Assembly (NCBI GenBank): GCA_017882455.1
Contig: JADGPL010000010.1
Coordinates: forward strand, 1-64,000
From: Solirubrobacteraceae bacterium
GTDB lineage: Bacteria > Actinomycetota > Thermoleophilia > Solirubrobacterales > Solirubrobacteraceae
Reading direction: 5' to 3'
DNA: 64,000 nt
This document shows, one piece after another, positions 1-7,509 of this stretch. The number at the start of each line of letters is the position of its first letter. Position 1 is the stretch's first letter. Under the pieces are notes generated by a model. That model saw only the letters and a list, made by a program, of their open reading frames with translations. It searched no databases and was not told the origin of the DNA. The position numbers and the translations under genes are program-made.

Positions 1-760
1 TCCCCGGCCCCGGCTCGAAGCGCATGAACCCATACGGCTTCGTCGCCGCCGCATCCACGACCTCCCAGATATCGATGCCCATCCGATCCGTGAGCATCGC
101 GAGCTCGTTCACCAGCGCGATGTTCACCGACCGGAAGATGTTCTCCAAGAGCTTCGTCAGCTCGGCCGCCTCGGGGCTGGACACGAGCAGCACGCGGTCG
201 CACACGAGCGCGTACAGCGCCTGCGCCCGCTCGGCGCAGGTCTCGGTAAGGCCGCCGACGACCTTCGGCGTGTTGCGAAGCGTGTAGTCCGTTCTCCCGG
301 GGTCGACGCGCTCCGGCGAGAACGCCAGGTGGAAATCCCGGCCGGCGGCCAGACCCGACTCCTCCAGCAGCGGCGCCACCCGCTCGCGGGTCGTACCCGG
401 GTAGGTGGTGGACTCGAGCACCACCAGCTGCTCCGCCTGCAGCACCTCCGCGAGCGCACGCGTCGCGTCGATCAAGGGCCCCAGGTCGGGCTCACGGTTG
501 CGCGTGAGCGGCGTCGGCACGCAGATCAGCACAGCGTCCGCCTTCGCCAGATCCGCGTAGCGCGTGGTCGCGTGGATGCGCTCGCCGAGGACGCTCAGGG
601 AATCGCTCGGAACGTCCTCGATGTAGGACCGCCCCGCGGACACCGCCTCGACCTTGCGCGAGTCCACGTCCACCGCGACCACCTCGCAACCCTCCTGCGC
701 AAAGGCCACGGCCAGCGGCAAGCCCACATAGCCCAGCCCGATGACACCGACGGTGGTCAT
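1..760 (-). CDS. UDP-glucose/UDP-GlcNAc 6-dehydrogenase family protein (3' end outside window)
   Basis: This is an NAD-dependent nucleotide-sugar dehydrogenase that oxidises a UDP-hexose to the uronic acid for polysaccharide synthesis. The reverse-strand translation begins MTTVGVIGLGYVGLPLA, a Rossmann GxGxxG motif. It continues with CVPTP, the FSPERVDPG motif and the conserved helix ELTKLLENIFRSVNIALVNE of the central dimerisation domain. The frame stays open to base 1, so only about 253 residues are seen, and the catalytic Cys (GGHC) region lies outside the window. The ENIFRSVNIA and ATKPYGFM wording resembles WbpA/WecC-type UDP-HexNAc dehydrogenases more than UDP-glucose dehydrogenase, but the substrate cannot be fixed. 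The GDP-mannose dehydratase-like gene ends 47 bases upstream on the same strand. Confidence 0.85.
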   Translation of the reverse strand, partial: MTTVGVIGLGYVGLPLAVAFAQEGCEVVAVDVDSRKVEAVSAGRSYIEDVPSDSLSVLGERIHATTRYADLAKADAVLICVPTPLTRNREPDLGPLIDATRALAEVLQAEQLVVLESTTYPGTTRERVAPLLEESGLAAGRDFHLAFSPERVDPGRTDYTLRNTPKVVGGLTETCAERAQALYALVCDRVLLVSSPEAAELTKLLENIFRSVNIALVNELAMLTDRMGIDIWEVVDAAATKPYGFMRFEPGPG

Positions 761-807
761 TCAGGGCGCCAGTGTAAGGGCTCTGAGGGACGGGCCTCGC
801 TCGGCTC

Positions 808-1791
808 TCACGTGCAGGCCGCGGTGGCCTGAAGCGTTTGGATGTCGGCGCGCACCATGCGCTGCACCAGCTCCTCGAAGCCCACCCGCGGCCGCCAGCC
901 CAGCTCCTCGCGAGCCCGCGAGGGGTCGCCGACGTTCGGGGTGCTCTCCTTCTCGCGTACGAGCGAGTCGTCCACACGGATGTAGCGCTCGGCCTCCAGC
1001 CCCACGCATGCGAACGCGGCGCTCGCAAGCTCGGCCACGGTGTGCGGGACGCCGCTGGCCAGCACGAAGTCGCCGGGGCGCTCCTGCTGCAGCATCAGCC
1101 AGGCGCCCTCCACGACGTCGCCGGCGAAAGACCAGTCGCGGATCGCCTCCAGCGACCCGAGCGTCAGCTCCTCCTGCATGCCCAGCGAGATGGCGGCGAC
1201 GGCGCGGCTGATCCTGCGCGTGACGAATCGCTCTGGCCTGCGCTCGGACTCGTGGTTGAAGGCGATGCCCGAGCAGGCGAACAGCCCGCCGCGATCGCGC
1301 AGCAGCCCCACCAGCTGGTGCGCGGCGAGCTTGGCGACCGCATACGGCGTGGTGGGGCGGCACGGTGTGTCCTCGCGCTGGGGGCTCTCACCGGCCTCGC
1401 CGAAGATCGAACCCGACGCCGCCACGAACACGCGGGCCGAGGGCTCGAGCTCCCGCACGCCTTCGAGGATCGCCGTGCACGAGCCCACGATCGCCCGCAG
1501 CGTCTCGCTCGGCCGATCCCACGAGGCGGGCACGAACGAGGGGGCGGCGAAATGGTAGATCTCAGCTGGCCGCGTCTGCTCGATGGCGCCGCGCAGCGTG
1601 CCCGGCTCGAGCAGATCGGCCTGCACCAGATCGATCTGTCCGCGCAGATGCTCGGAGCACCCAAGCGAAGCCTCGGGCGCGGCCCTGCTCACCCCGGTCA
1701 CGCGGTAGCCCTTGCCGAGCAGCAGCTCCGCCAGGAACGAGCCGTCCTGACCGGTGATGCCGGTGATCAGCGCGGTGGGCGAGGAAGGCAT
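808..1791 (-). CDS. gmd: GDP-mannose 4,6-dehydratase-like SDR
   Basis: A 327-residue extended short-chain dehydrogenase. It opens with ALITGITGQDGSFLAELLL, the TGxxGQDG nucleotide-binding motif typical of GDP-mannose 4,6-dehydratase. The catalytic YxxxK is in TPYAVAKLAAHQ, preceded by AASGSIFGE, and FNHESERRPERFVTRRI matches the GMD substrate loop. The family converts GDP-D-mannose to GDP-4-keto-6-deoxymannose, precursor of GDP-fucose, rhamnose and related sugars. It is slightly shorter than typical GMD. It lies between a GT4 gene (10 bases upstream) and the sugar-nucleotide dehydrogenase on the same strand, consistent with one polysaccharide operon. A related NDP-sugar epimerase activity cannot be excluded. 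Confidence 0.8.
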   Translation of the reverse strand: MPSSPTALITGITGQDGSFLAELLLGKGYRVTGVSRAAPEASLGCSEHLRGQIDLVQADLLEPGTLRGAIEQTRPAEIYHFAAPSFVPASWDRPSETLRAIVGSCTAILEGVRELEPSARVFVAASGSIFGEAGESPQREDTPCRPTTPYAVAKLAAHQLVGLLRDRGGLFACSGIAFNHESERRPERFVTRRISRAVAAISLGMQEELTLGSLEAIRDWSFAGDVVEGAWLMLQQERPGDFVLASGVPHTVAELASAAFACVGLEAERYIRVDDSLVREKESTPNVGDPSRAREELGWRPRVGFEELVQRMVRADIQTLQATAACT

Positions 1792-1800
1792 AGCGAGAGC

Positions 1801-2940
1801 TTACGTCCTCCCCGCGAGAGCGACGGCGGGATCGTAGATGCCCGCCAGGGCGGCTGCAAGCGCCTCTGGCGCGCACGCCTGTTCGATGCGCAGCCGGTTG
1901 GCCCGGGCGGCCGAACGGTCGCCGGCGAGCCGCCCGATCGCGTCGGCCAGGGCGCCCGGATCGTCCGGGCGCACGAGGGCCTCTGCCGGCAGGAGCTCCC
2001 TCAGCGCACCGACGTCGCTGGCGGCTACTGGCAGCCCGGCGGCCATCGCCTCGGCAACCGCAGCTCCGAACGTCTCGGCCGAGCGCGACGGAGCGAGCGC
2101 GATCGAGGCGCCGCGGCGCAGACGCTTGAGCTCCTCGTCGTCCACGCGTCCCACGAATCGAACATCCGCACCGCGCGCGCTCTCTCGCAGCGCGGCCCGC
2201 TCCGGTCCCTCGCCAGCGACCACCAGCGGGATCCCGACCCTGGCGCAGGCCTCGAGCGCCACGTCGACGCCCTTCTCGGGCGAGAGCCGGGAGACGACCA
2301 GCGCGTATGACCCGGCGAGGGGCTCCGCCTCCGCCTGTGAGTCGAGCGCGCGCACGGGCGGCGCCAGCACATGCGTGCGCTCCCAGGGTAGGGGCGCGCC
2401 GAGCTCCCGCAGCCGCTGCAGGGCGAACCGGCTGGGGACCACGACGGCGTCGGCCTGCTCGACCATCCGCCGCTGCCACAGCGCCAGCGAGGTGCCGTAG
2501 GCCAGCGCCTCGGGAAGGCTGCCCCTGCAGTTGAGCCGCACTCCCGGGAGGGTGTTGCGCCCGTGGCAGCGCGTGCACTCGGCGCCGCGGGTGAAGCACA
2601 CACCGACCGCGCACACGAGGCGGTACTGGTGCAGGTGCAGGACGACGCGCGCCCCGGCGCCGCGGGCGGCGGCCAGCGCGCGCCAGCCGAGAGCGGGCTG
2701 CAGGTTGTGCGCGTGCACGACGCGCGCCCCGCTCAGGCGCACCGCGCGCGCCACCTCGTCGGGATCGAGCCCTCCGCGCAGCAGCCCGACGGCAGCACGC
2801 CCGCGGCGGAGCTCGCCCGAGTCGCGCGTCAAGAGCTCGGCGTCCTCGCCGAGATGCTCGCGCACGAGCCAGATCAGATCCGCGACCACGCGCTCCTCCC
2901 CACCGGTGGTGCGATAGCGGTTGTGCAAGAACAGGACCAT
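1801..2940 (-). CDS. Glycosyltransferase family 4 protein
   Basis: A 379-residue GT-B glycosyltransferase. The N-terminal acceptor domain begins MVLFLHNRYRTTGGEERVV, with the GGEE turn common in GT4 enzymes. The C-terminal donor domain carries VVSRLSPEKGVDVALEA, GEGPERAALRE, and the nucleotide-sugar binding stretch APSRSAETFGAAVAEAMAAG (the E-x7-E-like motif). A small Cys cluster (CFTRGAECTRCHGR, about residues 114-127) is seen in many GT4 proteins of this type. The acceptor and sugar are unknown. It is the first gene of the leftward operon and is divergent from the GT2 gene at 2967, leaving only 26 bases between start codons. Confidence 0.85.
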   Translation of the reverse strand: MVLFLHNRYRTTGGEERVVADLIWLVREHLGEDAELLTRDSGELRRGRAAVGLLRGGLDPDEVARAVRLSGARVVHAHNLQPALGWRALAAARGAGARVVLHLHQYRLVCAVGVCFTRGAECTRCHGRNTLPGVRLNCRGSLPEALAYGTSLALWQRRMVEQADAVVVPSRFALQRLRELGAPLPWERTHVLAPPVRALDSQAEAEPLAGSYALVVSRLSPEKGVDVALEACARVGIPLVVAGEGPERAALRESARGADVRFVGRVDDEELKRLRRGASIALAPSRSAETFGAAVAEAMAAGLPVAASDVGALRELLPAEALVRPDDPGALADAIGRLAGDRSAARANRLRIEQACAPEALAAALAGIYDPAVALAGRT

Positions 2941-2966
2941 CCGCGCAAACCTAGACTGTCTGCGAG

Positions 2967-4640
2967 ATGCGGCCGGCCTCGATCATCGTTCCCACGCGGG
3001 AGCGCCTCCCCTACCTCGAGGTGGCGCTCGAGTCGCTCGCACCCGACGCCGCGCGCCTCGGCGCCGAGATCGTGGTGGTCGACGACGCCGGGCCCTCCCC
3101 GGCGGCGCGCGCACTGGCCGCCCGCTTCGGGGCGCGCTACGAGGCCCACCCGCGCCCGCTCGGGCTGAACGTGGCACGCAACACGGGGTTGGCACGCTCA
3201 GATGGAGAGCTGGTGGTGTTCGTCGACGACGACATCCGCGCCGCTCCCGGATGGCTGCAGGCGCTACTCGACGCAGCTGACCAGCATCCCGACGTGGACG
3301 TGTTCACGGGGCCGATCAGGGCCCGCCTGGAGGGAGACGCGCCGCGCTCGTGCGGCCGCGAGGCCCCGCCGATCACGACGCTCGAGCTCGGCCCCGCAGA
3401 CACAGAGGCCCGCTTCGCATGGGGCGCCAACATGGCGATCCGTCGCAGCGCGCTGGAGCGGGTGGGTCCCTTCGACGTCTCACTCGAGCACGGCGGCGAT
3501 GAGCAGGAGTGGCAGGAACGGATGCGTGCACAGACGCCTGGCGCGCGGGTCCTCTACGTGGCGGGTGCGGCCGTGGAGCATCGTCGCGCCGGGGCCGACG
3601 CGCGCCTGCGCGCGCTGGCGCGCGGAGCCCACGCTCGCGGTCGCGCCGCGCGGCGCTTCGACGCCAGGCGCGGGCAGGCGCCCTCGCTCGCACGTGAGCT
3701 GCGCACGCTCTGCGGCTCCCTCGCCCACGTGGCTCGCCGCCGCTGTCCGGCCGGGCTCACGATGGCGGCGCACAGCGCCGGGCGCGTACGCGAAGCGCTG
3801 CGCGAACGCAGGGGGCCAGCGGCGCCGGGGCCGGCCACAGCGGACGACTTCCTGTCGGGCACCAGCGGGACCGTCGGCGGCCTCGACGCGCTCGGCCGCG
3901 CCGGGGCCGACGAGGCGGTCAACGCCTGGGAGCTCCTGAGCGGGCGGCGCCTGCGGCTCGCGCGCGCCGCCGGCCACGCACCCGCCACACGCCGGGTCCT
4001 CGCGCTCGGCGTGGAGCGCCCCGAGCGGCGCGATCTGGCGCGGGCGATCGGCGCGGAGCTCGCGCGCTCGCGCCATCGGGTCGACCTCCACACCCGCCCC
4101 CCGGGAGATCGCGGCAAGTTCGAGAACCTCAACCTCCTGCTCGACGAGCATCCGCCCGAGAGCTATGACTGGCTGCTGGTCGTCGACGACGACGTGCGGC
4201 TCCCGCACGGCTTCCTCGACCGCTTCGTGTTCCTATGCGAGTCCTTCTCGCTCGCGCTGGCCCAGCCGGCCCATCGCCTGCACTCACACGCGGCCTGGCC
4301 GGTGACACGCCGGCGGCCCGGCAGCGTGGTGCGCGAGACGGCATTCGTCGAGATCGGCCCCGTCACGGCCTTCGCCCGCGTCACCTTCCCGGTCCTGCTT
4401 CCCTTTCCAGCGCTGCGCATGGGCTGGGGCCTGGACGTGCACTGGGCGGCGCTCGCGCGTGAGCACGGCTGGCGCTGCGGCGTGGTGGACGCCGTCTCGA
4501 TCCGGCATCTGGCAGCACCCGCCGCCGCCGCATACCCGCGCGAGGCGGCCGTGGCCGAGGCTCGCTCCTTTCTCGCGGCTCGGCCCTATCTAAGCGCCCG
4601 CGAGGCCGGGCGCACCCTCGCGACCCACCGCCACTGGTGA
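2967..4640 (+). CDS. Two-domain glycosyltransferase (GT2 plus second GT-A-like domain)
   Basis: A 557-residue protein. Residues 1 to about 225 form a GT2 domain: ASIIVPTRERLPYLEVAL, VVVDDAG, the DxD-like FVDDDIRAAPGWL, and GANMAIRRSALERVGPFD with GGDEQEW. After an Arg/Ala-rich linker, residues about 335-557 look like a second GT-A fold: KFENLNLLLDEHP, LLVVDDDVRLPHGFLDRF, then AQPAHRLHSHAAWPVTRR and MGWGLDVHWAALAREHGWR with IRHLA. The second part is reminiscent of DUF707-type transferases. The fusion suggests two consecutive sugar transfers by one polypeptide. The gene overlaps the next one by 4 bases (GTGA). Confidence 0.8.
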   Translation: MRPASIIVPTRERLPYLEVALESLAPDAARLGAEIVVVDDAGPSPAARALAARFGARYEAHPRPLGLNVARNTGLARSDGELVVFVDDDIRAAPGWLQALLDAADQHPDVDVFTGPIRARLEGDAPRSCGREAPPITTLELGPADTEARFAWGANMAIRRSALERVGPFDVSLEHGGDEQEWQERMRAQTPGARVLYVAGAAVEHRRAGADARLRALARGAHARGRAARRFDARRGQAPSLARELRTLCGSLAHVARRRCPAGLTMAAHSAGRVREALRERRGPAAPGPATADDFLSGTSGTVGGLDALGRAGADEAVNAWELLSGRRLRLARAAGHAPATRRVLALGVERPERRDLARAIGAELARSRHRVDLHTRPPGDRGKFENLNLLLDEHPPESYDWLLVVDDDVRLPHGFLDRFVFLCESFSLALAQPAHRLHSHAAWPVTRRRPGSVVRETAFVEIGPVTAFARVTFPVLLPFPALRMGWGLDVHWAALAREHGWRCGVVDAVSIRHLAAPAAAAYPREAAVAEARSFLAARPYLSAREAGRTLATHRHW

Positions 4641-5845
4641 GCCGCGCGAGCCGCGAGCGCCCGCGGGTTGCGGTCGTGGCCGAGTTCTATCCGAGCCGCC
4701 GCGATCCCGTGCTGGGCGTGTGGGCGCACCGCCAGGCCGTGGCCGCTCGCGACGCCGGCGCGGACGTGCGGGTCCTGGTACTGCACCGCCTCGTCCCGCC
4801 GCGCTCCGCCGTGGCCGCGGGCGCCGCCGGCGCGGTGGGCGCGCTGTCCGAGCGCCTCGGCGAGCCCCGCAGGCAGACCCGCGACGGACTGGAGGTCTCC
4901 TACGTCTCCTACCTCTCTCCGCCGCGAGAGCGCTCCTACCCGACCTGGGGCGCCTGGGCGGCGCCGCCGCTCGCGCTGGCGCTGCGCCGTCTGGCGCGCT
5001 CGTTCCCCTTCGAGATCGTCCACGCCCACAACGCGGTGCCCGCCGGAGAGGCGGTGCGGCGCGCGCGCACCCGCACGCCTGTGATCGTGTCGGTGCACGG
5101 TGGCGATGTGCTCTACACGGCGGGACGCGGGCAGGCCGGCGCACAGGCGGTCAGGCGCGGACTCTCAGCCGCGCAGCTGGTGCTCGCAAACAGCGAGGGC
5201 ATCGCCGAGATGGCACGACAGCACGGGGCACGCAGAACGCGCGTGGTGCATCTCGGGGCCGACCTGCCGGCCGCCGCCGCCACCACGAGGCGCACCGGCC
5301 CGCCCTCGCTGGTGACCGTGGCGCACCTCGTTGCCCGCAAGCGCCACGCCGATGTGCTGCGCGCGCTGGCCGTGCTGCGACCGCGACATCCCACGTTGCG
5401 TTACTCGATCGTCGGCGAGGGCCCTGAGCGCACAGCCCTGGAAGGGCTGGCGGCTCGCCTGGGGGTCGCCGATCGCGTCGACTTCCACGGGCAGCTGGAT
5501 CCCGACGCGGCCGTCGAGCAGGCTCGTCGCTGCACGTTGTTCGTGATGCCCTCGACCGATGAGGCGTTCGGCGTGGCCTATATCGAGGCGATGGCTGCCG
5601 GCGTGCCCGCGATCGGATGTCGCGGCGAGCCCGGGCCGGAGGAGATCGCGGCGGCTGGCGACGGCTTCCTGCTGGTGCCGCCGGGCGACATCGAGCGCCT
5701 CACCCAGCGCATCGACGAGCTCCTCTCCGATCCGCGCCGCCTGCGCGAGGCCGGACAGCGCGCCCGCGCGACGGTGGCGGTCAACTTCACGTGGGAGCGC
5801 TGTGGCGAGGAAACGCTCGATGCGTATCGGCAGGTGCTGGGGTGA
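4637..5845 (+). CDS. Glycosyltransferase family 4 protein
   Basis: A 402-residue GT-B enzyme starting at a GTG that overlaps the stop of the preceding transferase by 4 bases. The N-terminal domain shows VAVVAEFYPSRRDPVLGVWAH and HAHNAVPAGEAVRRA, and VSVHGGDV is typical of the acceptor domain. The donor domain has VTVAHLVARKRHADVLRAL, IVGEGPERTALEGLA and MPSTDEAFGVAYIEAMAAG (E-x7-E). It ends in a GTGA overlap with the next transferase, so 2967-6942 is a tightly coupled three-gene glycosylation operon. The donor sugar is not predictable from sequence. Confidence 0.87.
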   Translation: MSRASRERPRVAVVAEFYPSRRDPVLGVWAHRQAVAARDAGADVRVLVLHRLVPPRSAVAAGAAGAVGALSERLGEPRRQTRDGLEVSYVSYLSPPRERSYPTWGAWAAPPLALALRRLARSFPFEIVHAHNAVPAGEAVRRARTRTPVIVSVHGGDVLYTAGRGQAGAQAVRRGLSAAQLVLANSEGIAEMARQHGARRTRVVHLGADLPAAAATTRRTGPPSLVTVAHLVARKRHADVLRALAVLRPRHPTLRYSIVGEGPERTALEGLAARLGVADRVDFHGQLDPDAAVEQARRCTLFVMPSTDEAFGVAYIEAMAAGVPAIGCRGEPGPEEIAAAGDGFLLVPPGDIERLTQRIDELLSDPRRLREAGQRARATVAVNFTWERCGEETLDAYRQVLG

Positions 5846-6942
5846 AGCCCGTCCTGTTCGTAACCGGGCACGCACCCGCCTACCGTGTGGGGGCGTTCGC
5901 ACGCCTGCACGAGCTCGAGGGCATCCAGCTCGCCCTGTTCGGTGGGCCCTCCAAGCATGGCGGCGCCGCCTTTGCGGGCGAGCTGCCGTTTCCCCATCGG
6001 CGAGTGCGCCCGATCGAGCTGGGGGCGCTCGCGCGGGGGTCGCGCTATCGCGCCGTGATCTGTTCCACGGGCGGTCGCCTGGCGCTGCTTTCGACCTGGG
6101 CCGGTGCCCGCCGCGGACACGCCCCGCTGATCCTGTGGGCCTCGCTGTGGGCGCATCCGCGCAGCGGCGCCCACGCCCTCAGCTACCTGCCGCTGCGCCG
6201 TCTGTATCGCTCGGCCGATGCCGTGGTCACCTACGGCCCGCACGTCAGCGCCTACGTGAGCGCACGCGGCGCGCGCAACGTGCACATCGCCCCGCAATCG
6301 GTCGACAACGACTTCTGGAGCGCGCCCGACGTGGCTCCGCCGAGGATGAGCTCATGGCCCACCGAGCCCGAGCCCGAGGTCAGGTTCCTGTTCGTGGGAC
6401 GCCCCGCTCCCGAGAAGGGGCTGGCGGTGCTGACGGCGGCCTGGCGGGGCGCGGCGCTGGCGCCGCGGAAGGCCGCGCTCGTGCTCGCAGGCGTAGACAC
6501 GCGGTCGGTCCCTCTCGACGGAGGCGGAGCGGGCGCCTCGAGGATCGTCTGCCTCGGCGCTATCGGCCGGGAGGAGCTGCGCGAGGTGTATGCGGCCAGC
6601 GATGTGCTCGTGGTGCCCTCGATCGCGACCCGCACCTTTCGCGAGCCGTGGGGGTTGGTTGTGAACGAGGCGATGAACAGGGGGCTTGCGGTGATCGCGA
6701 CAGATGCAGTGGGAGCCGCCGCCGGGGGCCTGGTGCGCGACGGGCAGAGCGGGCTGATCGTGCCCGCTGGGGATCCCCTGGCGCTCGCAGAGGCCATCAC
6801 GCGCTTGGCGCAGGACGCCTCGCTGCGCACGCGGCTGGGCGCAGCGGGGGCGAATGACGTGCGGGCGTACAGCCACGATGCGTGGGCTGAGGGCTTCTCG
6901 CGGGCGCTGTCCTCGCTGGGCCTCTCCCGGAGGCGTTGGTAG
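5842..6942 (+). CDS. Glycosyltransferase family 4 protein
   Basis: A 366-residue GT-B transferase. I chose GTG at 5842, which overlaps the previous stop by 4 bases; the open frame further upstream translates as low-complexity sequence without family resemblance. N-terminal: KPVLFVTGHAPAYRVGAFARL. Donor domain: RFLFVGRPAPEKGLAVLTAA, LGAIGREELREVYAASDVLVVPS, and EPWGLVVNEAMNRGLAVIAT, the conserved E-x7-E region of GT4. HAPAYRVGAF resembles enzymes that build O-antigen-like chains. It is the last gene of the three-transferase operon and is followed by a small secreted protein. Confidence 0.82.
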   Translation: MKPVLFVTGHAPAYRVGAFARLHELEGIQLALFGGPSKHGGAAFAGELPFPHRRVRPIELGALARGSRYRAVICSTGGRLALLSTWAGARRGHAPLILWASLWAHPRSGAHALSYLPLRRLYRSADAVVTYGPHVSAYVSARGARNVHIAPQSVDNDFWSAPDVAPPRMSSWPTEPEPEVRFLFVGRPAPEKGLAVLTAAWRGAALAPRKAALVLAGVDTRSVPLDGGGAGASRIVCLGAIGREELREVYAASDVLVVPSIATRTFREPWGLVVNEAMNRGLAVIATDAVGAAAGGLVRDGQSGLIVPAGDPLALAEAITRLAQDASLRTRLGAAGANDVRAYSHDAWAEGFSRALSSLGLSRRRW

Positions 6943-6959
6943 CGTTGGCTGGTCAGCCT

Positions 6960-7505
6960 ATGAGAATTCCCCGCCTCGAGAGCCGAATAGCCCTTCTGGC
7001 CGCGCTGCTGACAGCGACGGCGCTCGCGAGCGCACCGATCGCACGCGCGGATGTGGGCGAAAAGATCATCCAGCGCTGCACCCACGGGGAATCGTTGGGC
7101 GGATTCAGCCAGAGCGCCTACAGCAGGGCGCTCAAAGAGCTGAGCGCGGACGCGGAAGAGTACACGGACTGCTCCTCGCTGATCCGCCAGGCCCAGCAGG
7201 CGGCGGCCGCCGGGAGGCAGAGCGGCGGAGGCGGCGGAGCGGCAACGCGGGCTGGCTCCATCACTCCGACGGCGGCCTCGCCGGCCGAGCGGAAGGCGGT
7301 CACCCGAGCGGCCAGCTCCGGGGCAGGACCGGTGAGCCTGGATGGCCAGGTCATCCATCCGGGCGTCGTGCACGCCAGCATCGCGAGCGCGTTCAGCTCC
7401 CTGCCCACCCCGCTGCTCGCCACGCTCGCGTTCCTGCTTGCCTGCCTGGCGCTGGTCGTGGGCGGCGCCGTGCGCAACCGTGTCTGTGGCGGGCGCTCCG
7501 ACTGA
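6960..7505 (+). CDS. Small exported protein with C-terminal membrane anchor, unknown function
   Basis: A 181-residue protein that I do not recognise as a named family. The start at 6960 puts a Sec-type signal peptide at the N-terminus (MRIPRLESRIALLAALLTAT, then ALASAPIARADV, probable cleavage after ARA). The middle is Gly/Ala-rich. Residues about 150-175 form one hydrophobic helix (LLATLAFLLACLALVVGGAV) followed by RNRVCGG, so the mature protein is probably anchored with its body outside. Conserved-looking segment: IIQRCTHGESLGGFSQSAY. It lies between the transferase operon and the polymerase/ligase gene, overlapping or abutting the latter, which suggests a role in polysaccharide export or assembly; that is inference from position only. 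Confidence 0.6.
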   Translation: MRIPRLESRIALLAALLTATALASAPIARADVGEKIIQRCTHGESLGGFSQSAYSRALKELSADAEEYTDCSSLIRQAQQAAAAGRQSGGGGGAATRAGSITPTAASPAERKAVTRAASSGAGPVSLDGQVIHPGVVHASIASAFSSLPTPLLATLAFLLACLALVVGGAVRNRVCGGRSD

Positions 7506-7509
7506 GCCT

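Noticed and set aside
838-2310. Long open frame on the forward strand opposite the GDP-mannose dehydratase and GT4 genes
   Set aside because: Its translation is Arg/Gly/His-rich with no family motifs, while the reverse strand encodes clear enzymes. Such antisense frames are common in very GC-rich DNA.
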